This document shows, one piece after another, positions 35,143 to 43,954 of a DNA stretch of 64,000 nt (the stretch's first letter is position 1; every line of letters begins with the position of its first letter). The stretch is from Rummeliibacillus pycnus_A (GTDB lineage: Bacteria; Bacillota; Bacilli; Bacillales_A; Planococcaceae): positions 2,046,001 to 2,110,000 of the forward strand of contig NZ_CP132291.1 of assembly GCF_044359855.1 (NCBI RefSeq), in the 5' to 3' direction. The notes beneath the pieces were generated by a model. The model saw nothing but the letters and a program-made list of their open reading frames with translations, was not told the DNA's origin and searched no databases. A program made the translations under genes and the position numbers.

Positions 35143-36081
35143 TCAACTTATTAGTTTACTTTTTACTTTTTTCTGTTTTCCACCTACAGAACCCTTAAAG
35201 TGTTTATCCAAAGCTTTGGCAATTAAACGTGCTGCTATATTAAATACGAAAACCATAATGATTAGTATTGCTGCTGATTTTGTTGCGATTTCATGAGCAT
35301 CAGGAACAATACCTTCAGAATTTAATTTCCAAATGTGCACTGCCAGCGTTTCAGCAGGTCTAAATATATTAAAAGGATTAACAGGACTATTAAGATCAGC
35401 CGCAGTATTTAGTGTTGGTGTTGTTAAGCCAGCAGTGTAAATAAGTGCTGCTGCTTCACCAAATACTCTACCTGCAGTTAAAATGACACCAGTAACAATT
35501 TCTTGAATTGCAGTTGGAATTGATACTCTTATGATGGTTTGCCACTTTGTTGCGCCTAATCCAAGACTTGCTTCCTTCACGCTTGCTGGAACTGAACTAA
35601 TAGCCATTTCACATATTCTCGTTAAGTTTGGAAGATTTAAAATCGTGAGAACTAACGCACCACCGATTAATGTATATCCCCAATTTGCATATGTTACAAA
35701 TACTAGCAAACCAAAAAGACCCACGACAATTGATGGTAGTGATGCCATTGTTTCAATACAAAGTCGAATAAAGTTTAGAAATTTTCCTTTTTTCGCATAT
35801 TCAGCTAGATATATCCCAGCTCCTAATCCTAATGGAACAGATATGATTAACGCAATGATTAGTAAATAGAAGGAATTGAATAACTGTGGTCCAATCCCCC
35901 CGCCAGCCATTATGTTACTTGGGCGTCCAAAAAGGAAATCTGGTTTCCAAAATCCCCAACCCATTGTGACAATTTTTTCAGCCATAAACACTAATAGCGC
36001 TATTACTAAAATAGCTATTGCATAGAAGATAGCTGTCCAGATATTGTTTACTATTCGTGCTTGATTGTTTTTATTGTTCAT
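35143..36081 (-). CDS. pstA: Phosphate ABC transporter permease PstA
   Basis: A 312-residue inner-membrane permease with six hydrophobic segments and the ABC-coupling EASLGLGATKWQTIIRVSIPTAIQEIVTG loop. The ATG at 36081 has AGAGGGG eight bases upstream; it overlaps the pstC end by 11 bases. PstA and PstC form the channel for high-affinity phosphate uptake. Unusually the ATPase gene pstB does not follow; instead there are about 200 AT-rich bases and then composite repeats. Confidence 0.93.
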   Translation of the reverse strand: MNNKNNQARIVNNIWTAIFYAIAILVIALLVFMAEKIVTMGWGFWKPDFLFGRPSNIMAGGGIGPQLFNSFYLLIIALIISVPLGLGAGIYLAEYAKKGKFLNFIRLCIETMASLPSIVVGLFGLLVFVTYANWGYTLIGGALVLTILNLPNLTRICEMAISSVPASVKEASLGLGATKWQTIIRVSIPTAIQEIVTGVILTAGRVFGEAAALIYTAGLTTPTLNTAADLNSPVNPFNIFRPAETLAVHIWKLNSEGIVPDAHEIATKSAAILIIMVFVFNIAARLIAKALDKHFKGSVGGKQKKVKSKLIS

Positions 36082-36973
36082 TTTGTATACCCCTCTTACC
36101 AATCATTCTAATGATTAAAATAAACAAGAATGAAATGATCAATAGGATCATCGCTAAGCTCCAAAGAGCATCATTCCACGCGGTACCATTTAGGGTATTA
36201 GACATATCCATAGTAAGTATGCCTGTTAAAGTGGATGTTGGACTATACAAGCTGTCCGGTAATTTGACTGTGTTACCAATAACCATTTGGACTGCCAATG
36301 CTTCACCAAATGCTCTGGCTAATCCTAATACCACGGCAGTTAAAATGCCATTTTTTGCTGCTGGGATGATAATACGTCTAATTGCTTGCCAACGAGTAGA
36401 GCCTAGTCCATAAGATGCTTCCAAAAAGTCAAATGGGACTCCTTTAACGGCGTCATCAGCAATACTAGCTATTGTAGGTAGAATCATAACGCTTAGAACG
36501 ATAATCCCTGCTAGTAAACTAAAGCCTACTCCGCCCATTTGATTCCGTAAAAGTGGGACAAGGATTGTAACTCCCAAAAATCCATATACAACTGAGGGAA
36601 TTCCTAAAAATAATTCAAGAACAGGTTTTACAAACGTAGATCCAAACTTTGGAGAAATATAATTATTGAAGATAGCAATCCCTATTGCAATTGGTGTACT
36701 AATAATCGCTGCACCAAATGACACCAGAGTTGAACCTACGATAAAAATCAATGCACCGTACGATTTTTTCTCTGGATCATTTGGGCTCCAATTCGTGGAT
36801 GTAAGCATCTCCCAGAATGAAACATTACCATGTAAGAAAGACTGAAGACCCTTACCACAAATGAAAGCAATAATTGAGATAGTTGCTACAACAATTAGCA
36901 ATCCACAAATTGTTACAATGGTTTTGCCGATGTACTCACTTACAAAATAATTTATAGATTTTTGCCCCTTCAT
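36071..36973 (-). CDS. pstC: Phosphate ABC transporter permease PstC
   Basis: A 300-residue permease with six membrane helices and the EAA-type loop LEASYGLGSTRWQAIRRIIIPAAKNGILTAVVLG. It also carries the PstC-type LFLGIPSVVYGFLGVTILVPLL segment. It follows pstS by about 90 bases with a hairpin between and overlaps pstA, consistent with an operon in which pstS is transcribed in excess. Confidence 0.94.
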   Translation of the reverse strand: MKGQKSINYFVSEYIGKTIVTICGLLIVVATISIIAFICGKGLQSFLHGNVSFWEMLTSTNWSPNDPEKKSYGALIFIVGSTLVSFGAAIISTPIAIGIAIFNNYISPKFGSTFVKPVLELFLGIPSVVYGFLGVTILVPLLRNQMGGVGFSLLAGIIVLSVMILPTIASIADDAVKGVPFDFLEASYGLGSTRWQAIRRIIIPAAKNGILTAVVLGLARAFGEALAVQMVIGNTVKLPDSLYSPTSTLTGILTMDMSNTLNGTAWNDALWSLAMILLIISFLFILIIRMIGKRGIQNEQ

Positions 36974-36999
36974 CTTATTACCACCTTACAGAAAAATAA

Positions 37000-37027
37000 A
37001 AGGAAAAGGCTGGCCAGTAGCCAGCCT
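37000..37027 (-). terminator. Partial terminator between pstS and pstC
   Basis: AGGCTGGC (37007-37014) pairs with GCCAGCCT (37020-37027), followed on the minus strand by TTTTCCTTTTATTTTT. Placed after pstS, it could lower expression of the permease genes relative to the binding protein. Confidence 0.8.
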
Positions 37028-37062
37028 CATCTTTTCATTCATTATTATTTTATCGATACTAA

Positions 37063-37962
37063 TTATTTTAGGTCTGACATTGGGATATAACCCATTTTCT
37101 TCACTGTGTCAGCAAAATCAGCACCTGATACATAGTCGATAAACCCTTTAACAGCATCTTTAGGTTCACCATTTGTAATCATATATTCATATGACCAGAA
37201 TGGATATTTTTTAGCTACGACATTTTCAGTAGTTGGTTCAACATTATTAATATTTAATACTTTTAGAGCATCCTTTTTATCGCCTACTAAATAAGACATA
37301 GCAAGATAGCTAATAGAACCTGGTGTTGAGTTAACTGATTGTTCAACAGCGCCATTTGAATCTTGTGCTGTTCCAAGGCTATCATCAATTTTAGCGTTTT
37401 TCATAATTGTTGATTCGAATGTTGCACGTGTACCAGAAGATGCTGGACGATTAATGATATTAATTTTTTCATCGTTTCCGCCAACTTCTTTCCAGTTTTT
37501 CACTTTTCCTGAGAAAATGTCTTGAATTTGTTTTTCAGTTAAAGAATCAACTTTAACATCTTTATTTACAGCCATTGCAAAGGCAATTCCTGCTACTTTA
37601 TTATCAACAAGCTTGTCCGCTTTTGTTTTATCTTCTAATTTATCTGCTGAAGGAACATCAGAGTTACCAATATCAATAGCACCAGAAGCTACTTGGTTAA
37701 CACCAGTTCCACTTCCCCCACCTTGTACAGTAACTGTAAGATTTGGGTTAGTACCTTGAATTTCATTTGCAGCTTCATCAGCTAGAGGTTGAAGAGCAGT
37801 TGATCCTGCAGCTGTTACTGATCCAGACAATGTCGCCTCTGTCTTCTTTGAAGTATCAGAACCGCTAGTACTATCACTACTAGTTTGAGCATTTCCACAT
37901 CCAGCTAAAACACCTGCTAAAATTAAGCCAACCATTGACACTTTTAAACCTGAAAATTTCAC
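37063..37962 (-). CDS. pstS: Phosphate-binding lipoprotein PstS
   Basis: A 299-residue substrate-binding lipoprotein. The signal peptide ends in the lipobox LAGC with C22 the lipidated residue, followed by a Ser/Thr-rich linker. The phosphate-binding loops GSTALQP, GGGSGTGVNQVASGAIDIGNSDV and RPASSGTRATFE are visible. It is the first gene of the leftward pst operon and is preceded by direct repeats that fit PhoP boxes. Confidence 0.95.
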   Translation of the reverse strand: MKFSGLKVSMVGLILAGVLAGCGNAQTSSDSTSGSDTSKKTEATLSGSVTAAGSTALQPLADEAANEIQGTNPNLTVTVQGGGSGTGVNQVASGAIDIGNSDVPSADKLEDKTKADKLVDNKVAGIAFAMAVNKDVKVDSLTEKQIQDIFSGKVKNWKEVGGNDEKINIINRPASSGTRATFESTIMKNAKIDDSLGTAQDSNGAVEQSVNSTPGSISYLAMSYLVGDKKDALKVLNINNVEPTTENVVAKKYPFWSYEYMITNGEPKDAVKGFIDYVSGADFADTVKKMGYIPMSDLK

Positions 37963-38063
37963 TTTCTTTTCCTCCCTTTATCAAGTCCATCTTTTTTCTC
38001 TTCACTTCAACTTACAACTTAATAATAAAGGTCAATTGTTATCCTACTGTGTATGCAATATTA

Positions 38064-38182
38064 ATTTAAAGTAAATGTATTTAATAAAATGTAAATGATA
38101 TTTTTTGCTTTTACAAAAAACGCTAGTAAGCCCCAACGCTTTTCGCTATTTTCTTTGTAAAGAGATTTACATTCTATTTACA
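38064..38182. promoter_or_regulatory. PhoP-type boxes upstream of pstS
   Basis: TTTACA half sites recur with about 11-base periodicity: on the plus strand TTTACA-TTCTA-TTTACA at 38166-38182, and on the minus strand in 38064-38096 (TTTACAT, ATACAT and TTTACT units). B. subtilis PhoP binds TT(A/T/C)A(C/T)A repeats with about five-base spacing upstream of pstS. The rest of the 440-base gap shows no gene. Confidence 0.65.
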
Positions 38183-38405
38183 TTATTAGAATTGTACACA
38201 AAGGTATTGGATTTTTATTATTCTTAACGATTAAAGAAAACACCAGCTAATAACGTTAAAAACATGAGAAGCAATCGTTTCCTACTATTCTTTATTAAGC
38301 TTTCTTTGAACTACCCTGTTTCATAAGTTGAATTAGGAAATGAATCACATTTTTCAGATGTGAGAATACAATGTTGGAAGAAGCCTAAGCAAAGGAATGA
38401 GACAT

Positions 38406-39017
38406 ATGTATAATTCGTGTTCATGTCCATATTGCGTTTCCCAAATGCAACACGGCAGTAATATGTACAATGATTATGGTTTCTCCCCATATCCGTACTT
38501 TACTCCACCCTACAATCCGCAATTTTCAGGACAGTTTGCTACACAAGATATGAATTATGAATCAAGATTTAATTATCCGCAATTCAAAAACGATGATGGT
38601 TCAATTGTATTGAAGGATTATGGTCCAAAGCCTTTTGTAGTTAATATTGAGAAAGCTACTTTGCAAAATAATTCCTATCGTACAGCTTTATGGACAGGGA
38701 ATCATTTACAACTTACTTTGATGAGTATCGATGTTGGAGATGACATAGGTTTGGAGGTTCACCCTCATCTGGATCAATTCTTACGTATTGAAGAGGGGCA
38801 AGGTATTATGAAAATGGGGAATAGTAAAAATAATTTATATTACCAAAGAAGAGTTAAGGACGGTTTTGCTATCTTCGTACCTGCTGGTACATGGCACGAT
38901 TTAATCAATACGGGTAATAAACCGATTAAATTGTATTCCATTTATGCACCACCCAACCATCCACGTGGTACAGTTCAACAAACTAAGGCAATTGCACAAG
39001 CTGAGGAAAAGGACTGA
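38406..39017 (+). CDS. Cupin domain protein
   Basis: A 203-residue protein with an unusual N-terminal 60 residues rich in Tyr, Pro, Asn, Gln and Cys (MYNSCSCPYCVSQMQHG...), resembling coat-associated low-complexity tails, followed by a single cupin barrel. Metal-binding residues are visible in GLEVHPHLDQFLRIEEGQG and VPAGTWHDLINTG. I prefer the ATG at 38406 because AAAGG sits directly against the ATG at 38397. Similar proteins occur in spore formers; enzymatic role unknown, possibly a sugar or polyketide isomerase or a structural protein. Confidence 0.82.
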   Translation: MYNSCSCPYCVSQMQHGSNMYNDYGFSPYPYFTPPYNPQFSGQFATQDMNYESRFNYPQFKNDDGSIVLKDYGPKPFVVNIEKATLQNNSYRTALWTGNHLQLTLMSIDVGDDIGLEVHPHLDQFLRIEEGQGIMKMGNSKNNLYYQRRVKDGFAIFVPAGTWHDLINTGNKPIKLYSIYAPPNHPRGTVQQTKAIAQAEEKD

Positions 39018-39168
39018 TTTTTGTTTTAAAAAGAACTTTAATTACAAAAAGATTAGGTATCTTATAAAGAAATTAAGATCTTCTCTTTACTTAGCAATGC
39101 GAATATCCTTAACAAAAATTCTATGTTCACTAGCCTGACCTCCAATTAAAAAGTCGCCATCAAAAGAT

Positions 39169-39206
39169 AAGGACCTCCAATATAAGTTGGAAGTCCTTTC
39201 TTTTTA
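39169..39206 (+). terminator. Terminator after the cupin gene
   Basis: AAGGAC-TCCAA with TTGGA-GTCCTT (39169-39198, one bulge), followed by TCTTTTT. Confidence 0.8.
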
Positions 39207-39225
39207 TTGCTTGAAATCTACTAAA

Positions 39226-40290
39226 TTAAAGTATCTCTTCGGTTTCCACTTCCCATCGATCAATTTCAGCTTTTACGATTGGTGCGACTTCTGATCCTAA
39301 TAGCTCAATCGCTCTTAACACATCTTCATGCGGCATTGAACCGACTGGTACGTGAAGCATGAAACGTGTGATACCAACATTTTTGCGCAGAAAAATGATC
39401 TTTTCAGCTACTGTTGCTACGTCACCTACATACAAAGCACCCTTTAAACTACTTGCATCATCGAAGGTTTTTCGCGTATACGGTCCCCAACCACGTTCTT
39501 TTGCTAAAACATTCATCACATGCGCTGTTGGTGGGTAAAATTTTTCTTTTGCAATAGCTGTAGTTTCGGCAACAAAACCATGAGAATGAGAAGCGATTTT
39601 TAATTTCGAAACGTCATGCCCCGCTTGTTTCGCTACTCGCTTATACAATTCCACTACTGGCTCAAACTGTAGTGGACTTCCACCAATAATCGCTAAAACG
39701 AGTGGCAATCCAAGAATTCCTGCACGAATGGCTGATTTTGGTGTTCCACCACTAGCAATCCAGACTGGTAAAGGATTTTGAACAGCGCGAGGATAAACGC
39801 CTCGATTGTTAATGGATGGGCGATGTCTACCGCTCCATGTCACTTTTTCAGATTCTCTAATTTTCAGTAATAAATCTAATTTCTCATCGAATAATTCATC
39901 ATAATCTTGTAAGTCATATCCAAATAGAGGAAATGACTCAATAAACGAACCTCGTCCTGCCATGATTTCTGCACGTCCATTTGAAATCGCATCAAGCGTT
40001 GAAAACTCTTGGTATACACGTACTGGATCATCAGAGGATAATACTGAAACTGCGCTAGTAAGTCGTATATTCTTTGTCTGTGATGCAGCCGCTGCAAGCA
40101 GAACGGCTGGTGCAGAACACGCAAAGTCTTCTCGATGATGCTCACCCACACCAAAAACATCCAATCCTACCTGATCCGCTAACACAATTTCCTCAACAAC
40201 CTCACGTATCCGCTCAGCGTGACTCATCACTTTACCATTTTGCACATCTGGTGTTGTTTCTACAAATGTTGTTATACCAATTTCCATCAT
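39226..40290 (-). CDS. LLM-class flavin-dependent oxidoreductase
   Basis: A 354-residue luciferase-like monooxygenase beginning MMEIGITTFVETTPD, with VEEIVLADQVGLDVFGVGEHHREDF, the typical GRAEIMAGRGSF segment and PVWIASGGTPKSA. The family oxidises diverse substrates with reduced flavin from a partner. No flavin reductase lies adjacent. AGGAAGG precedes the ATG. Substrate unknown. Confidence 0.9.
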   Translation of the reverse strand: MMEIGITTFVETTPDVQNGKVMSHAERIREVVEEIVLADQVGLDVFGVGEHHREDFACSAPAVLLAAAASQTKNIRLTSAVSVLSSDDPVRVYQEFSTLDAISNGRAEIMAGRGSFIESFPLFGYDLQDYDELFDEKLDLLLKIRESEKVTWSGRHRPSINNRGVYPRAVQNPLPVWIASGGTPKSAIRAGILGLPLVLAIIGGSPLQFEPVVELYKRVAKQAGHDVSKLKIASHSHGFVAETTAIAKEKFYPPTAHVMNVLAKERGWGPYTRKTFDDASSLKGALYVGDVATVAEKIIFLRKNVGITRFMLHVPVGSMPHEDVLRAIELLGSEVAPIVKAEIDRWEVETEEIL

Positions 40291-40350
40291 TAGTTCCTTC
40301 CTATTCTTATGTGTCGTATTTAATGCAATAAGTATAATCCATAAAATGCA

Positions 40351-40382
40351 AAAAAGCCCTTTCCGAAGAAAAAGGCTTTTTA
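40351..40382 (-). terminator. Terminator after yehS
   Basis: AAAAAGCCCTTT/AAAAAGGCTTTTT stem with a CCGAAG loop; T tract on the minus strand. Confidence 0.88.
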
Positions 40383-40404
40383 AAACACATTGATTTGGTA
40401 CTTC

Positions 40405-40920
40405 CTAATCTCTATAGCTCACAGTTAGTCCTTTTAAAAACTTACGCGCAAAATTATCTCCACACTCTTTATAATTTCGATGGTCCGCTTTTCTTAGGAT
40501 AGCACCTAATTCGCCTTTTGATACTGCTATACCACCATCATCAAGAATATCTAGCATATCTTCCGTTTTTAATTGAAGTGCTACTTTTAATTTCTTAAGA
40601 AGCATATTATTTACATGATCTTTGCTTTGTTTAGACGGTTCCTGACTTTTAGGTTGTCCAGGTTTTGGTTGTTGCGGTCCTCTTTTAAATGTTATGAAGC
40701 CATTTAAAAAGGACTCTAACATCTTATCATTGCATTTGATTCGGTCTTCAGATTCCTCAACATCCACCTCATCATCGTACTCATCTCTTGATTTTGTAAG
40801 GATCTTAAGTACCTCATCTTTTGTTACTTCTACACCACCTAGTTTAAAAATCTCTACCATATCTTGATTTTTAATATCTAGCGCATATCTTAGTCTAATC
40901 AATATATCGTTGTTTTCCAT
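40405..40920 (-). CDS. yehS: YehS family protein (DUF1456)
   Basis: A 171-residue protein made of two DUF1456 repeats: MENNDILIRLRYALDIKNQDMVEIFKLGGVEVTKDEV... and LLKKLKVALQLKTEDMLDILDDGGIAVSKGELGAILRK. A Pro/Gln/Lys-rich linker (RGPQQPKPGQPKSQEPSKQ) joins them. Widely conserved, function unestablished. Monocistronic with its own terminator. Confidence 0.92.
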   Translation of the reverse strand: MENNDILIRLRYALDIKNQDMVEIFKLGGVEVTKDEVLKILTKSRDEYDDEVDVEESEDRIKCNDKMLESFLNGFITFKRGPQQPKPGQPKSQEPSKQSKDHVNNMLLKKLKVALQLKTEDMLDILDDGGIAVSKGELGAILRKADHRNYKECGDNFARKFLKGLTVSYRD

Positions 40921-41182
40921 TAAATAGCCTCCTAATAATATTGCTCTTTTGTATAGTTGCTTTAGTTTTTATTGTCTTTTATGAACCAATACTTATCTTC
41001 ACAACTATATAAACTACCAGCTTTTTCTCCTGAATCCTATTTTTATTCACCAATTTCTTCAATTGTAAGTCCTTTATTATTATAGTCAATATCTTCATTG
41101 AACTAACTATAATTGCTGCAATAATAAAGTGTTATCACGCCGTAGTGGAAATAAGCCCCAATATAGGGTTGTGAAAATAAAA

Positions 41183-41311
41183 ATGACACAAGTAGAAGTT
41201 TACCATTACAACGCCTTTACTACAAAACCTGGTCACGGAAATCCAGCTGGCATTGTACTAGATTCTAAAATGTTAACAACAGAACATAGTATTTTTATCC
41301 TTATTTTCTGA
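41183..41311 (+). pseudogene. Truncated PhzF-family isomerase, N-terminal remnant
   Basis: From the ATG at 41183 the sequence MTQVEVYHYNAFTTKPGHGNPAGIVLD is the N-terminus of a PhzF/YddE-type isomerase (family length about 300 residues). Homology stops after about 35 residues (SKMLTTE), and a stop at 41311 falls inside the convergent Nudix gene. The remaining 260 residues are absent, so this is a deletion remnant. Confidence 0.85.
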
Positions 41312-41846
41312 CCTCTGAAATTCGGCTCCCCAAAATATCCTTCAGTTCAAAAATGATATCTAAAAAATAGTAAGGAATCATTTCCCCATTTTCAACCATA
41401 TGCATTAATTCGACTTTATCTACCCATTTAACGGCCTGTACTTCATCTTCTTGTAAATGCAGTTCTTCAATATTCACATCTTGGGTAATCATATAATAAT
41501 CATCAAATCCTTCGGGAAAATTGATGGTGAATCGCGGTCTTTCTTTTGATAAATCGAGTTCTAACCCAAGTTCTTCTTTTGTTTCTCTTTCCGCTGCAGT
41601 TACACTATTATCCCCTGCTAAAGCAGAACCTCCAACTGTTAAGTCCCACATATTAGGCCAGCCTTTTTTCCATGGCTGTCTCTGTTGAATCAAAAGCTGA
41701 TTGTTGCTATTGAAAACGCATACATGTACCACCAGATGATAGTCTCCCTCTAGCAATTTGTCTCCTCTTCTATGTAATCTTCCAGTCACCCTTCGATCCT
41801 TATCATAAATATCCCATAATTCATCCTCATTTTCGCCTCTTACCAT
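41301..41846 (-). CDS. Nudix hydrolase
   Basis: A 181-residue Nudix protein with N-terminal ELWDIYDKDRRVTGRLHRRGDKL, like isopentenyl-diphosphate-isomerase-type and YfcD-type members. The Nudix box is GGSALAGDNSVTAAERETKEELGLEL; the first Glu of the consensus GX5EX7REUXEEXGU is Asp here. Substrate unknown. Its 3' end overlaps the PhzF remnant on the other strand by 11 bases, so the deletion that made the remnant probably ended here. Confidence 0.88.
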   Translation of the reverse strand: MVRGENEDELWDIYDKDRRVTGRLHRRGDKLLEGDYHLVVHVCVFNSNNQLLIQQRQPWKKGWPNMWDLTVGGSALAGDNSVTAAERETKEELGLELDLSKERPRFTINFPEGFDDYYMITQDVNIEELHLQEDEVQAVKWVDKVELMHMVENGEMIPYYFLDIIFELKDILGSRISEVRK

Positions 41847-42132
41847 TTTGCATCCCCCTTTTGAACTTTTTTATTCTCTAAATGATAATATTAATTAATT
41901 CAATATAAAAACCCTTCCTATAATCATAATTATTAGTATAGGAAGATTTCAAATACAAAAAGAAAGCGAAGCCATATAAACACATACCTTCCAGTGAAAT
42001 ATATCTACCTGTTTTTAAAACAAAAAGGCTATTTGTTGAATTGGTTTTCAAGATTAGTATACACACTCAATCTAATTCACTAAAATATACATAAGTATCA
42101 TCAATGTTAGAGCGCTTTTAGGAGGAGATTGA

Positions 42133-42930
42133 ATGCATTCATTAATAGATATTGGTCTTAATTTGACAGAAAAACAATTTGCAAAAGATCGAGAGGAGGT
42201 CATCGAAAGAGCCATTCAAAACGGTGTTGCTCAAATGATTCTCACAGGTTCAAGTGTAGAAGGAAGTAAGGAGAGTCACAAAATTGCCCAACAATATCCC
42301 CAAATTCTTTTTTCAACGGCAGGGATTCATCCACATGATGCTAGCGAATTTCATCAAGGTTCCATCCATGAATTACGACAATTAGCTAAACAGAAAGAAG
42401 TTGTAGCCATCGGGGAATGTGGATTAGATTTTAATCGGATGTACTCTCCTCAAAAAATACAAGAAGAATGTTTTGAAGCACAATTGGATTTGGCAAAAGA
42501 AATGGACATGCCCCTCTTCTTGCACGTAAGAGATGCCCAAGCAAGATTTGTTGATATCATGAAAAATCATCCGGATCAGATAGAAAAATCCGTTGTTCAT
42601 TGTTTTACAGGAAATAAAACAGAAGTAAAAGAATTAGTATCCATGGGTTTTCACATTGGTATTACAGGATGGATTTGTGACGAGAGACGAGGCAAGGAAT
42701 TACAAGAAGCTGTACAATATATTCCCCTTGATCAATTAATGATCGAAACAGATGCCCCTTATCTAACACCTCGAACTTTAAAACCAAAACCTAAACACGG
42801 ACGAAACGAACCCGCTTTCCTACCACATATAGTAAGTGAAATTGCGAAATATATGGACTGTTCCGTTGAAGAAGTAACAAGACATTCTGCTGAAAATACG
42901 AAACGTTTTTTTCAATTGGAAATGAACTAA
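42133..42930 (+). CDS. tatD: TatD family deoxyribonuclease, enterobacterial type
   Basis: A 265-residue TIM-barrel metal-dependent DNase. It begins MHSLIDIGLNLTEKQFAKDREEV and includes STAGIHPHDASEFH, IGECGLDFNR, HCFTG, IGITGWICDERRGKELQE and IETDAPYLTPR. These match E. coli TatD proper, in which the HxH metal pair is replaced by the GxNL strand. Bacillales also carry a separate TatD-like YabD with DTHCHL. Start by AGGAGGAG. TatD acts as a 3'-5' exonuclease in DNA repair. Confidence 0.93.
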   Translation: MHSLIDIGLNLTEKQFAKDREEVIERAIQNGVAQMILTGSSVEGSKESHKIAQQYPQILFSTAGIHPHDASEFHQGSIHELRQLAKQKEVVAIGECGLDFNRMYSPQKIQEECFEAQLDLAKEMDMPLFLHVRDAQARFVDIMKNHPDQIEKSVVHCFTGNKTEVKELVSMGFHIGITGWICDERRGKELQEAVQYIPLDQLMIETDAPYLTPRTLKPKPKHGRNEPAFLPHIVSEIAKYMDCSVEEVTRHSAENTKRFFQLEMN

Positions 42931-42958
42931 AAAAGCCTTTTAATTAAGGGCTTTTTTG
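42928..42958 (+). terminator. Terminator after tatD
   Basis: AAAAGCCTTT/AAGGGCTTTT stem around TAATT followed by TTTT. Confidence 0.88.
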
Positions 42959-43149
42959 TTGTGCTAGCTTTGAGTATCATCTAACTTTTATTTTATTTGG
43001 TTCAGGATATGCAACGAGTACCAGCTTAGAATTATTTTTCTTTCTACACTTTCATATTACTCCTTTTTCAATATGTTATGATTAACAATAAGTTAACCAA
43101 TCAAAACATAAAGTTAACTAAAACAAATATTATCTCTAGGGGGAGAATT

Positions 43150-43566
43150 ATGTATCGGCTACGGGGTCATCATATTTTTTGTCTACTTGGCTATCGAGGA
43201 ATGGGTTATTCCAAAGAATACGTTGAAAACATGACTCATTTACATCAAACCTTGAGAGCCAATCCAAAGACGTTGGTTCAGCTAGTAAATGGACCTGATC
43301 AATTGTGTGAAAAGTATCCAAACTCTGGTGAATACCATTGTCAAGATAACGACATCTATCAAATGGATGCGGTGATTTTAGAGAAAATCGGTTTAAAAAT
43401 CGGACAAATATTAACATGGGCGGACATTGAATCTCAAATCCAAAAACATGTCATTCCTTCAGATATTCAAACCGTTTGCGGAACTTGTTCTTGGCGGTCT
43501 TACGGAGTTTGTGAAGAAGGGATTCAAATGATTCTTCAAGGAAAAGGTTTAAGGGAAGTTAAATAA
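43150..43566 (+). CDS. DUF1284 domain protein
   Basis: A 138-residue protein starting MYRLRGHHIFCLLGYRGMGYSKEY, the DUF1284 signature, with further cysteines in YHCQDND and VCGTCSWRSYGVCEEG that suggest an iron-sulfur or zinc site. AGGGGGAG precedes the ATG; upstream in-frame ATGs have no ribosome binding site. Function unknown. Confidence 0.9.
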   Translation: MYRLRGHHIFCLLGYRGMGYSKEYVENMTHLHQTLRANPKTLVQLVNGPDQLCEKYPNSGEYHCQDNDIYQMDAVILEKIGLKIGQILTWADIESQIQKHVIPSDIQTVCGTCSWRSYGVCEEGIQMILQGKGLREVK

Positions 43567-43620
43567 ATCCCTCCCTTCTGTTCAAGTAGATTCTAAACTC
43601 TTCTTTCACTTGGAAAAATA

Positions 43621-43672
43621 AGTGCCTGATACATATTGATATTACAAAATTCAATGACAGGCACCTCTATTT
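43621..43672 (+). terminator. Probable terminator after the DUF1284 gene
   Basis: GTGCCTG (43622-43628) pairs with CAGGCAC (43658-43664), with a long loop that can fold further (CATATTGA/TCAATG region). Between here and 43954 nothing else is seen. Confidence 0.6.
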
Positions 43673-43954
43673 AAATATCATAAGTAAAATCTATCCTGAT
43701 AAAAAAGAAATATTGTTATTACGATATAAAGTTTAAGCTTTTTTTGATTGCAGCTATTCCCCTTGCCTTTCCTCCAACAATAATCACATTTTATTATCCC
43801 CCTCTTAGTTTTAGCGATATTTTGTATCGATTCCTCTATCAAAAATTGATATTTTATCATTTCTACAGATTTTTTATAACTTCATTCAAACTTCACACTC
43901 ATTTTATAGAATAATAATGTTCTTTTAAATTTTTAAATAATTAGGAGGAAGAAA

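Noticed and set aside
41129..41311. Functional small PhzF-like protein
   Set aside because: Only the first strand and loop of the fold are present; no catalytic core remains.
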